Below are positions 57,442 through 64,000 of a stretch of 64,000 bases of DNA, piece after piece (the first letter of the stretch is position 1; each line of letters opens with the position of its first letter). The translations under genes were made by a program, and so were the position numbers. The notes under the pieces were generated by a model. That model was not told the origin of the DNA. It saw only the letters and a program-made list of their open reading frames with translations, and ran no database searches. Source of the DNA: Geobacillus subterraneus (GTDB lineage: Bacteria; Bacillota; Bacilli; Bacillales; Anoxybacillaceae); contig NZ_CP014342.1 in assembly GCF_001618685.1 (NCBI RefSeq), positions 248,001 to 312,000 on the forward strand, in the 5' to 3' direction.

Positions 57442-58502
57442 TGGCATGGAAAGGGCTGCTTGACGCTTACGGCGACTTTTTGCCGCTGACCGAAGCAACG
57501 CCAAGACTGTCGCTTTGCGAAGGGAATACGCCGCTTATCCCGCTGCCGCGCCTGTCGGAAGAGCTCGGCATTACGCTGTACGTCAAGGTGGAAGGAGCGA
57601 ACCCGACGGGATCGTTTAAAGACCGCGGCATGGTGATGGCGGTGGCGAAAGCGAAAGAGGAAGGAAGCCATACGATCATTTGCGCGTCGACCGGCAATAC
57701 GTCCGCTTCCGCCGCCGCGTATGCGGCGCGCGCCGGGCTGCGCTGCCTTGTCGTCATCCCGAACGGAAAAATCGCCCTTGGCAAATTGGCGCAAGCCGCC
57801 ATGTACGGAGCGGACATTTTTGCGATTGACGGCAACTTTGACGAAGCGCTCAGCATGGTGCGCCGGCTGAGCGAAACGGCGCCGATTACGCTTGTGAACT
57901 CGGTCAACCCGTACCGGATCGAAGGGCAAAAAACGGCGGCGTTTGAAGTGTGCGATCAGCTTGGACGCGCGCCGGACGTGCTGGCCATTCCGGTCGGCAA
58001 CGCGGGCAACATTACCGCCTATTGGAAAGGGTTTAAGGAGTATCACGAAGCAAAAGGAACAGGGCTGCCGCAAATGCGGGGCTTTGAAGCGGAAGGGGCG
58101 GCAGCGATCGTCCGCAATCAAGTGATCGAACAGCCGGAGACAGTTGCGACGGCGATCCGCATCGGCAACCCGGCGAGCTGGAAAAAAGCGGTCGAGGCGG
58201 CGAACGAATCGCGCGGGAAAATCGATGAAGTGAGCGATGCGGAAATTTTGGCGGCTTACCAACGGCTTGCCCGCACGGAAGGCGTTTTTGCTGAGCCGGC
58301 GTCATGCGCTGCCATTGCCGGAGTGATTAAACAGCGCGAGCGGAATGAAATCGAGCGCGGCAGCCTTGTTGTCGCCGTTCTCACCGGCAACGGCTTGAAA
58401 GATCCGGCCATTGCCTTGGAGACGGCCGCCATTGAACCGGTCGTTTTGCCGAACGATGAACAAGTGGTGCTTGAGCATTTGCAAGGGGTTGTCCGTACAT
58501 GA
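57441..58502 (+). CDS. thrC: Threonine synthase
   Basis: 353-residue PLP enzyme converting O-phosphohomoserine to threonine. The PLP lysine is in [27 protein letters not shown] and [15 protein letters not shown] hold the PLP phosphate. ATG 57441 shares its first base with the hom stop; AAGGAGAGAAACG precedes it. It acts after thrB, although encoded before it. Confidence 0.95.
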   Translation: MAWKGLLDAYGDFLPLTEATPRLSLCEGNTPLIPLPRLSEELGITLYVKVEGANPTGSFKDRGMVMAVAKAKEEGSHTIICASTGNTSASAAAYAARAGLRCLVVIPNGKIALGKLAQAAMYGADIFAIDGNFDEALSMVRRLSETAPITLVNSVNPYRIEGQKTAAFEVCDQLGRAPDVLAIPVGNAGNITAYWKGFKEYHEAKGTGLPQMRGFEAEGAAAIVRNQVIEQPETVATAIRIGNPASWKKAVEAANESRGKIDEVSDAEILAAYQRLARTEGVFAEPASCAAIAGVIKQRERNEIERGSLVVAVLTGNGLKDPAIALETAAIEPVVLPNDEQVVLEHLQGVVRT

Positions 58503-59413
58503 AAGAAGACGAGATGTTGAAGATCGTCGTTCCGGGAAGTACGGCGAACTTAGGACCCGGCTTCGATTCCGTCGGGCTCGCCGTCTCCCGCTACTTAACG
58601 CTTGACGTCCGTCTGGCGGAGGCGTGGACGTTTACGCCAAAGACGGCGGAGGTGAGCGGCATTCCGCGCGGAACGGACAATTTAGTATACGAGGTAGCCA
58701 GCGAGACGGCGAACGTGCACGGCCGCCGGCTGCCGAGCTGCGCGGTGGATGTGTACAGCGATATTCCGTTTACGCGCGGGCTCGGGAGCAGCGCGGCGGC
58801 GGTCGTCGCCGGCATCGAGCTTGCCGATGCGCTGCTTGAACTAGGATTGTCGCGCGAACAAAAGATGGAACTGGCCACCCGCTATGAAGGCCATCCGGAT
58901 AATGTCGGCGCCTCGCTGTACGGCGGGCTGGTCATCGGCTGCTACCGCGAAGAGGGCGTGGATGTCGTCCATCTTCCGGAGTTGAACGTGGAGCTTGTCG
59001 CCATTATCCCGGAGTATGAATTGGAAACGAAAAAAGCGCGCGGGCAGCTGCCTGAACAATGGACGAGGCAGCAGGCCGTCGAGGCGAGCGCCATCAGCAA
59101 CGTCCTTGTCGCGGCATTGCTGACGAAAAATTGGAAGCTCGCCGGCCGCATGATGGCGGCGGATTTGTTTCATCAGCCGCACCGGAAACCGCTCGTTCCG
59201 GAATTGGAGCGGGCGGAGGTGCTCGCTCTTGAATACGGGGCGATCGGCGCGGCGTTAAGCGGGGCGGGGCCGACGGTGCTCGTTTTTGCTGAGCCGGGGA
59301 AAGGCGAGCGGCTCAAACGGCAGCTGCGCCCGCATTTCCCGGCTTGCGAAGTCACAACGCTCGCTGTCGAGCCGCACGGCAGCCGCGTTTACAAGCTGGC
59401 GCTGGAGGCATAA
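58499..59413 (+). CDS. thrB: Homoserine kinase
   Basis: 304-residue GHMP kinase phosphorylating homoserine. [40 protein letters not shown] (ATP loop) and [18 protein letters not shown] are the three GHMP motifs. ATG 58499 overlaps the thrC stop (ATGA); ATG 58514 is a possible shorter start. Terminator begins at its stop. Confidence 0.95.
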   Translation: MKEDEMLKIVVPGSTANLGPGFDSVGLAVSRYLTLDVRLAEAWTFTPKTAEVSGIPRGTDNLVYEVASETANVHGRRLPSCAVDVYSDIPFTRGLGSSAAAVVAGIELADALLELGLSREQKMELATRYEGHPDNVGASLYGGLVIGCYREEGVDVVHLPELNVELVAIIPEYELETKKARGQLPEQWTRQQAVEASAISNVLVAALLTKNWKLAGRMMAADLFHQPHRKPLVPELERAEVLALEYGAIGAALSGAGPTVLVFAEPGKGERLKRQLRPHFPACEVTTLAVEPHGSRVYKLALEA

Positions 59414-59448
59414 AAAATCCGAACAGCCTTCTGCTGTTCGGATTTTTT
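59412..59448. terminator. Bidirectional terminator after thrB
   Basis: AAAAAATCCGAACAGC (59412-59427) pairs perfectly with GCTGTTCGGATTTTTT (59433-59448); A and T runs on both sides serve thrB and the convergent yutI. Confidence 0.92.
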
Positions 59449-59451
59449 AAG

Positions 59452-59688
59452 TTAAAACACTTGCTCGACTTCGACGACGCCCGGCACTTCCTCAAACAAG
59501 GCGCGTTCGATCCCGGCTTTTAACGTGATCGTCGAGCTCGGGCAGCTGCCGCATGCGCCAAGCAGGCGGAGTTTCACGACGCCGTCTTCCACATCGACAA
59601 GTTCGCAGTCGCCGCCGTCGCGAAGCAGGAACGGGCGGAGTTTATCTAAAACTTCTTGCACTTGTTCTTTAATTTCTTGATCCGTCAT
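59452..59688 (-). CDS. yutI: NifU C-terminal domain protein YutI
   Basis: 78 residues. [20 protein letters not shown] and [20 protein letters not shown] give the Nfu-type CxxC that binds an Fe-S cluster as carrier. ATG at complement 59686-59688 has AAAGGAG nine bases upstream; a second ATG two codons earlier is too close to it. Works downstream of SufBCD. Confidence 0.92.
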   Translation of the reverse strand: MTDQEIKEQVQEVLDKLRPFLLRDGGDCELVDVEDGVVKLRLLGACGSCPSSTITLKAGIERALFEEVPGVVEVEQVF

Positions 59689-59778
59689 TTTCATCGACTC
59701 CTTTCCTTACTTTTTATTATAATCATGGTAGCGGAAAAAATCTAATGATAAATTTTACTTTCGTAAAGGGTGACCATG

Positions 59779-60108
59779 ATGGCGTTCAAACCGGTTGAAA
59801 TTTGTGTGTATGGAGCGGAGATCGTTTGCCCGTCGTGCGTGCAGCTGCCGTCGTCAAAAGAGACGTACGAATGGCTCGAGGCTGCGCTGCGCCGCAAATA
59901 TCCAGATCAGCCGTTCCGCATGGCGTACGTCGATATTTTCCATCCGCCGGCGGATGACGAAGCAAAACGGTCGCTGGCGCAAACGATCGTCGAGAAGGAC
60001 TGGGTGTACCCGGTCGTCGTTGTGGAAGGAGCGGTTGTCGCGGAAGGGAATCCGCGGCTGAAAGCCATTTATGCCGAAATGGAGAAATACGGCTACCGTT
60101 CGTCATAG
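59779..60108 (+). CDS. yuzD: YuzD family thioredoxin-fold protein (DUF1462)
   Basis: 109 residues. VEICVYGAEIVCPSCVQLPS holds a CxxC near residue 16, and YPVVVVEGAVVAEGNPRL ends the fold. Probable disulfide-linked or metal-linked function, unknown in detail. ATG 59779 is chosen by spacing to AAAGGGTG. Divergent from yutI, as in B. subtilis. Confidence 0.8.
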   Translation: MAFKPVEICVYGAEIVCPSCVQLPSSKETYEWLEAALRRKYPDQPFRMAYVDIFHPPADDEAKRSLAQTIVEKDWVYPVVVVEGAVVAEGNPRLKAIYAEMEKYGYRSS

Positions 60109-60139
60109 CAGCGGTGCCGCACGGCGGGGAAAGCGAACG

Positions 60140-60163
60140 GGCGGCGGGGAATTCCCCGCCGCC
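60140..60163. terminator. 24-base GC-rich palindrome between yuzD and yutJ
   Basis: GGCGGCGGGGAA followed by TTCCCCGCCGCC is a perfect palindrome (60140-60163) between convergent genes. No T run, so a weak or bidirectional terminator. Confidence 0.5.
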
Positions 60164-60297
60164 TTCGCGATTGGTCGGCCGCCTGGTCAGCTGATAAAAT
60201 TTTCGGCAATGATGGTTGATTGCGGCCAACATGAAGCGTTCTCAGAGAAACAGCTGCTTTGCCCCGCCTATGCGATTCCATGCCAGCCGTGCGCGGC

Positions 60298-61368
60298 TTA
60301 ATAGCCGTTATGGTATTTATACATCCAAAGAACGCCTGATTTTAGCAGGCGCGGCACCCGGCCGGTGAGCGGGCGGTCAGCGACGAGGCCGAAGCCGTGT
60401 TTTTTGCCGAGCGAACCGAGAATGCCTTTTAATTTGATCGGCGGGAATTCGCTTGGCGGCTCTTCGCCGTTCCACCGCTTTTGCAGCACTTGAACGATTT
60501 GTTCCGCTTGCCCTTCAGCGAGCTGGGCGCTCGGCGAATGCGGCAAGCTTGCACAGTCGCCGACGACGTATGCGTTTTCATAGCCAGGGATGTGGTGCTG
60601 CTTCGTCAGTACGACGCGGCCTTGTTTATCTTTTTCCACGTCTAGTTCGCGGACGACGCGGTTCGGCTGAATGCCGGCCGTCCAGACGATGACGTCACAG
60701 GGCACTGGCTCGTCATGGTTGTACAAGACGCCCGGCTCGACTTTCGTGACGTTCGAATGGCGGACGATTTCAACGCGATGTTCGATAAACCATCGTTCCA
60801 CGTAGTCGCTTAGCCGCTTTGGAAACATTGGCAAAATGCGCTCACCGCGGTCAAACAGCTTAATGTGCAAATCCGGGCGGCTTTCCGCCAGTTCGCTGGC
60901 CAGCTCGACGCCGCTTAAGCCGGCGCCGACGATGCCGACCGTTGCTTTTGGCGGCAAGTTGTTCAGCGCTTCATAGGCAGCGCGCGCTTTGTCGATCGAC
61001 TGAATGCTGTACGTGTACGCATCAGCGCCCGGCACCCCGTGGTATTTATCTTCACAGCCCAACCCGATGACCAGGTCGTCGTAACGGACGTGGCTTCCAT
61101 CTTTCAGATGGACGAGCTGCTTATCAAGGTCGATCGAGACGACTTCGCCGAACTGGTAGGTGAATTGCGGATGTTCCGGAAACGGGACGCGAATGTGATG
61201 GTCGCTGATCGTCCCCGCAGCTAAGGCGTAATATTCCGTTTTTAAACAATGGTACGGAACGCGATCAATGAGGATAATATGAATGTCGTTTGGCACTCCG
61301 TCCGGGAGAAGGCGTTGCAAAATGCGCATGTTGCCGTATCCCCCGCCAAGCAGTACGAGATGTTTCAT
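60298..61368 (-). CDS. yutJ: NADH dehydrogenase-like flavoprotein YutJ
   Basis: 356 residues, NDH-2-like FAD/NAD fold. LVLLGGGYGNMRILQRLL (FAD), VGIVGAGLSGVELASELAES (NAD) and NAYVVGDCASLPHS (second FAD motif) are clear. It lacks an obvious membrane anchor. Likely oxidises NAD(P)H, acceptor unknown. AAAAGGGGAC precedes the ATG; promoter upstream. Confidence 0.9.
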   Translation of the reverse strand: MKHLVLLGGGYGNMRILQRLLPDGVPNDIHIILIDRVPYHCLKTEYYALAAGTISDHHIRVPFPEHPQFTYQFGEVVSIDLDKQLVHLKDGSHVRYDDLVIGLGCEDKYHGVPGADAYTYSIQSIDKARAAYEALNNLPPKATVGIVGAGLSGVELASELAESRPDLHIKLFDRGERILPMFPKRLSDYVERWFIEHRVEIVRHSNVTKVEPGVLYNHDEPVPCDVIVWTAGIQPNRVVRELDVEKDKQGRVVLTKQHHIPGYENAYVVGDCASLPHSPSAQLAEGQAEQIVQVLQKRWNGEEPPSEFPPIKLKGILGSLGKKHGFGLVADRPLTGRVPRLLKSGVLWMYKYHNGY

Positions 61369-61418
61369 GGCTAAAGTCCCCTTTTGTCCAGTTTCTCAAG
61401 CCGCCAATGCCATAAAAA

Positions 61419-61447
61419 AGTATAACGAAATTGTGACAAAAGAACAA
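61419..61447 (-). promoter_or_regulatory. Candidate sigma-A promoter of yutJ
   Basis: Minus strand TTGTTC (complement of 61442-61447), 17 bases, TATACT (complement of 61419-61424). Confidence 0.55.
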
Positions 61448-61535
61448 CAATTTTTCGTCCGACCGCTCGTGAGCATGTTCGTTGACGCCGTGCCGCAAAA
61501 CCGTTACGATGGGAAGCAGGAAGGTGAACATGCCC

Positions 61536-61775
61536 ATGATCTTACCGATCATCGAGTTTTGCATCAGCAACTTAGCCAGCGGATCGTATAAAGCGATGGA
61601 AATGCTTGAAAAGGATCCGAATTTGGATATTATCGAATACAGCTGCTTAAGCTACTGCACGCGCTGCGCCCATACGCTGTTTGCGCTCGTAAACGGCGAG
61701 TTTGTCAGCGGTGAGACGCCGGAGCAGCTTGTCGAAAATATTTACCGGCATCTCGAGGAAAACCCGATGGTTTAA
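61536..61775 (+). CDS. yuzB: YuzB family protein (DUF1450)
   Basis: 79 residues. [20 protein letters not shown] then [20 protein letters not shown] with a CxxxCxxC-like Cys cluster, and [20 protein letters not shown]. Thioredoxin-like ferredoxin-type fold in this family; a small Fe-S or redox protein is possible. ATG 61536 is nine bases from AAGGTG; ATG 61530 is the alternative. Confidence 0.8.
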   Translation: MILPIIEFCISNLASGSYKAMEMLEKDPNLDIIEYSCLSYCTRCAHTLFALVNGEFVSGETPEQLVENIYRHLEENPMV

Positions 61776-61785
61776 CGAAAAAAAG

Positions 61786-61813
61786 GAGGATGCCCACAAG
61801 GCGGCATCCTCTT
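61786..61813 (+). terminator. Terminator of yuzB
   Basis: GGAGGATGCC region pairs with GGCATCCTC (61803-61811), nine bp, with TTC after it. Confidence 0.65.
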
Positions 61814-61845
61814 CAATGTATATGAAAAAACGGGGGATATTCCCA

Positions 61846-61874
61846 TTGTGTCCAAAACGCGGTATCGTTATACA
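61846..61874 (+). promoter_or_regulatory. Candidate sigma-A promoter of dapF
   Basis: TTGTGT (61846-61851), 17 bases, TATACA (61869-61874). Confidence 0.55.
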
Positions 61875-61908
61875 TAAAGGAGCCAAAAATTTTAGGAGGG
61901 GGCATGAC

Positions 61909-62781
61909 GTGTACTCGTTTTCGTTTACGAAAATGCATGGGTTAGGGAACAGTTATATTTACGTTGATCTGTTTCGCGAAACGCTTCCGGAAGACGAGCT
62001 GCCGGCGATCGCCCGTTGTGTTGCCGATGTCCATACCGGCATCGGTTCGGACGGCCTCATTCTCATTTGCCCGTCGGAGCAAGCACCGGTGAAAATGCGT
62101 ATTTTTAACAGCGATGGCTCGGAAGGGAAAAACTGTGGCAACGGCTTGCGCTGTGTGGCGAAGTATGCGTACGAGCACGGCATCGTCCGCGACCGCTCGT
62201 TTTTGATTGAAACGCTCTCCGGACTCGTCGCGGCCGAAGTGGCGGTAGAAAACGGCGAGGTGACGAGCGTGACCGTCGATATGGGCAAGCCGCTCCTTCG
62301 GCGGAGCGCCATTCCGATGACCGGGCCGGAGGCGGAGCAAGTCGTCGCTGAATCGTTTGCCATTGGCGGCGGCGAGTATGAAATCACCGCTGTATCGATG
62401 GGCAACCCGCACGTCATTTTTTATGTGGATGAGATTGAAAAGGCGCCGGTGACCACGCTTGGCCCGCTCGTTGAAAAGGACCCGCGCTTTCCCGAAGGAG
62501 TGAACGTCGAATTTGTCGAGGTTGTCAACGAGCGTGAGCTTCATTTCCGCGTTTGGGAGCGCGGCTCGGGCGTCACGCAGGCGTGCGGCACCGGGGCGTG
62601 CGCGGCGGTTGTCGCTTCTGTGTTAAACGGCAAAACGGCGCGCGGAGCGGAAACGGTCGTCCATCTGGCCGGCGGTGATTTGACGATCACATGGGGGCAT
62701 GACGGCAACGTGCGCATGACCGGCCCGGCCGAAACGGTGTGCACCGGCGTGTATTATTACCGCGGCGGGCAGAACGGTTGA
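61909..62781 (+). CDS. dapF: Diaminopimelate epimerase
   Basis: 290 residues. Converts LL- to meso-diaminopimelate for lysine and cell wall synthesis. The two catalytic Cys are in [10 protein letters not shown] and [26 protein letters not shown] is the usual start. GTG 61909 follows TTAGGAGGGGG; a longer upstream frame has no support. Confidence 0.95.
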   Translation: MYSFSFTKMHGLGNSYIYVDLFRETLPEDELPAIARCVADVHTGIGSDGLILICPSEQAPVKMRIFNSDGSEGKNCGNGLRCVAKYAYEHGIVRDRSFLIETLSGLVAAEVAVENGEVTSVTVDMGKPLLRRSAIPMTGPEAEQVVAESFAIGGGEYEITAVSMGNPHVIFYVDEIEKAPVTTLGPLVEKDPRFPEGVNVEFVEVVNERELHFRVWERGSGVTQACGTGACAAVVASVLNGKTARGAETVVHLAGGDLTITWGHDGNVRMTGPAETVCTGVYYYRGGQNG

Positions 62782-62807
62782 GCATCCGAGCGGCAAAGCG
62801 GTATACT
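62778..62807 (+). promoter_or_regulatory. Candidate promoter of yutM
   Basis: TTGAGC (62778-62783, over the dapF stop), 18 bases, TATACT (62802-62807). Confidence 0.5.
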
Positions 62808-62827
62808 ATAGGTAAGGAGGGATGGAC

Positions 62828-63193
62828 ATGACCGAGGCGATCATTACGCTGACGGAAGCGGCAGCGTTTCAAATTAAGGACATGATGAAGGAGCAGGAAG
62901 AGGAAAACGCCTATTTGCGCGTCGGCGTCCATGGCGGCGGCTGCAGCGGGCTGTCGTACGGCATGGGGTTTGAGCGCGAGCGGCGCGATGACGACATCGA
63001 ATTGGAACAGCACGGGATTAAAATTTTGATCGACCGCGACAGTGCCCCCATTTTGCGCGGCACGGTCATCGACTACAAACAGTCGCTTCTTGGCGGCGGG
63101 TTTACGATCAACAATCCGAACGCCATTGCGACGTGCGGCTGCGGCTCGTCATTCCGCACAGCGACGAACGCCGGCACGCCGGAGCAATGTTAG
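62828..63193 (+). CDS. yutM: HesB/IscA family Fe-S carrier YutM
   Basis: 121 residues, A-type Fe-S carrier. The three conserved Cys are in GGGCSGLSY and CGCGSSF. Takes clusters from the Suf scaffold to client proteins. ATG 62828 is chosen (AAGGAGGG seven bases upstream); ATG 62822 is too close to it. Confidence 0.93.
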   Translation: MTEAIITLTEAAAFQIKDMMKEQEEENAYLRVGVHGGGCSGLSYGMGFERERRDDDIELEQHGIKILIDRDSAPILRGTVIDYKQSLLGGGFTINNPNAIATCGCGSSFRTATNAGTPEQC

Positions 63194-63253
63194 GTGTCAG
63201 GAGGCCGTGACAAACAACGGTTTGTCAGTAAAGACCGCCAAGGGGGGATGGCA

Positions 63254-63565
63254 GTGAAAGGGCAAGGAAATGTGATGTTGGCCCTCGTTTTGGCGCTCAT
63301 CATTGCGCTGCTGGCGGTGGCGAACGTTGAAAACGTGACGATCCATTATTTGGTGGGGGAAACCCGTTTGCCGCTGATCATCGTGATTTTCGGCTCAGCT
63401 GTCCTTGGCGGTTTGGTGGTCGGCATGCTCGGTTGGCTGCGGTTGTTTCATTTGCAGAGGCAACTGAAAGCCGCCAACAAGGAGAAAGAGGAGTTGACCG
63501 CCCGCTTAGCGGAAAACGACGGTGAACGAGAGGCAGCCGCCGCCAACGAAAGCAAACACGGATGA
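63254..63565 (+). CDS. LapA/DUF1049 small membrane protein
   Basis: 103 residues. Two membrane helices (about 7-25 and 41-63) followed by a charged coiled-coil tail LHLQRQLKAANKEKEELTAR-like. Named after the LPS assembly protein A family, but Gram-positive members have unknown roles. GTG 63254 is favoured since AAGGGGGG abuts ATG 63248. Confidence 0.75.
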   Translation: MKGQGNVMLALVLALIIALLAVANVENVTIHYLVGETRLPLIIVIFGSAVLGGLVVGMLGWLRLFHLQRQLKAANKEKEELTARLAENDGEREAAAANESKHG

Positions 63566-63570
63566 ACGAA

Positions 63571-63610
63571 AAAGAGGGTGTCTCCAAGGCGGTGGGACAC
63601 CCTCTTTCCC
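63571..63610 (+). terminator. Terminator, GGGTGTC-type hairpin
   Basis: AAAGAGGGTGTC (63571-63582) pairs with GACACCCTCTTT (63596-63607). Same hairpin family as at 2796, 26135 and 47119. Confidence 0.85.
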
Positions 63611-63684
63611 GCTACATCAACCTATTCGCTTCGTTCGTAAACATTGTCTCTTGTTCTTCGCCCGAATCCGACGGCCCTTTTGAG

Positions 63685-64000
63685 TTAAAATAAGGACGAC
63701 GAGTGCGCGGGCTGCATCCGTGCCGTCGGATCGATATACGTTTTTGCGCTGCTGATGGCGATCGGTGCCTCGCCGAAGCCGCAGGCGATCAGCTTAATTT
63801 TTCCATCGTACGTGCAAATGTCGCCGGCCGCATACACGCCGGGGATGTTCGTCTCCATCCGCGAGTTGACTTTGATCGAATTTTTTTCGATGTCAAGCCC
63901 CCAGTTTTTGATCGGGCCGAGCGAGGAAATAAAGCCGTAGTTGACAACGACGGCATCGACATCGATCGTTTCTTTTGTCCCTTCCTTCACATGTTCAAGG
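63685..64000 (-). CDS. Ferredoxin-NADP reductase, YumC type (partial)
   Basis: C-terminal 104 or so residues of a thioredoxin-reductase-like FAD enzyme; the start lies beyond the window. [40 protein letters not shown] and [20 protein letters not shown] match ferredoxin/flavodoxin-NADP reductases of the Bacillus YumC kind. Confidence 0.85.
   Translation of the reverse strand, partial: LEHVKEGTKETIDVDAVVVNYGFISSLGPIKNWGLDIEKNSIKVNSRMETNIPGVYAAGDICTYDGKIKLIACGFGEAPIAISSAKTYIDPTARMQPAHSSSLF

Overview
The window looks like a chromosomal segment of a thermophilic, spore-forming Bacillaceae of the Geobacillus type. The evidence is a GC-rich coding bias, strong AGGAGG ribosome sites with frequent GTG and TTG starts, spore germination and coat genes, a SAM (S-box) riboswitch, FadR and BirA operators, and gene order that closely follows the Bacillus subtilis yus, yun and yut regions (order recalled from memory). 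No rRNA, tRNA or CRISPR array was seen.

Layout. 1-5.7 kb: end of a TRAP permease, a structured gap, a flavin reductase, a Fur-like box between a short thioredoxin-reductase-like gene and a 33-residue four-Cys gene, then a divergent pyruvate-kinase-like protein. 6-9.4 kb: BirA-controlled bioY-bioD-bioA and two tiny Gly/Phe/Pro-rich genes. 9.4-13.8 kb: a minus-strand gerA-gerB-gerC type germinant receptor operon and two coat-F-like genes. 13.9-23.3 kb: proline dehydrogenase, yuzL, the fadN-fadA-fadE beta-oxidation operon, then yusI, gcvH, yusG, yusF, yusE, yusD. 23.3-26.1 kb: S-box riboswitch and the metNPQ methionine importer. 26.5-27.9 kb: an AT-rich solitary TnpB element. 28-29.4 kb: a class II aldolase-like gene and a dehydrogenase remnant. 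29.6-34.8 kb: sufCDSUB. 35.0-36.9 kb: a group IIC intron with its reverse transcriptase, inserted between convergent sufB and a lysE-type exporter gene. 37.8-42.1 kb: yunF, yunE, yunD, yunC, yunB. 42.5-47.1 kb: a complete branched-chain amino acid ABC transporter. 47.2-63.6 kb: lytH, lipA, yutC to yutH, a 2-hydroxyacid dehydrogenase, hom-thrC-thrB, yutI, yuzD, yutJ, yuzB, dapF, yutM and a LapA-like gene. The end of a yumC-type reductase gene leaves the window.

How the genes work together. Fe-S cluster assembly (SufCDSUB, YutI, YutM) is encoded near the Fe-S enzyme LipA and near GcvH, whose lipoyl group LipA makes. Biotin, methionine, threonine and lysine supply are each represented. The fad operon carries FadR and catabolite-repression type sites for fatty acid degradation.

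Mobile content is limited: one TnpB element, one group IIC intron and degenerate short repeats. I did not find a clearly new multi-gene system. The best candidates for something unusual are the pyruvate-kinase-like protein without a C domain, the Fur-boxed divergent pair, the zinc-ribbon-less TnpB, and the MITE-like repeats around 2.0-2.2 and 5.8 kb.
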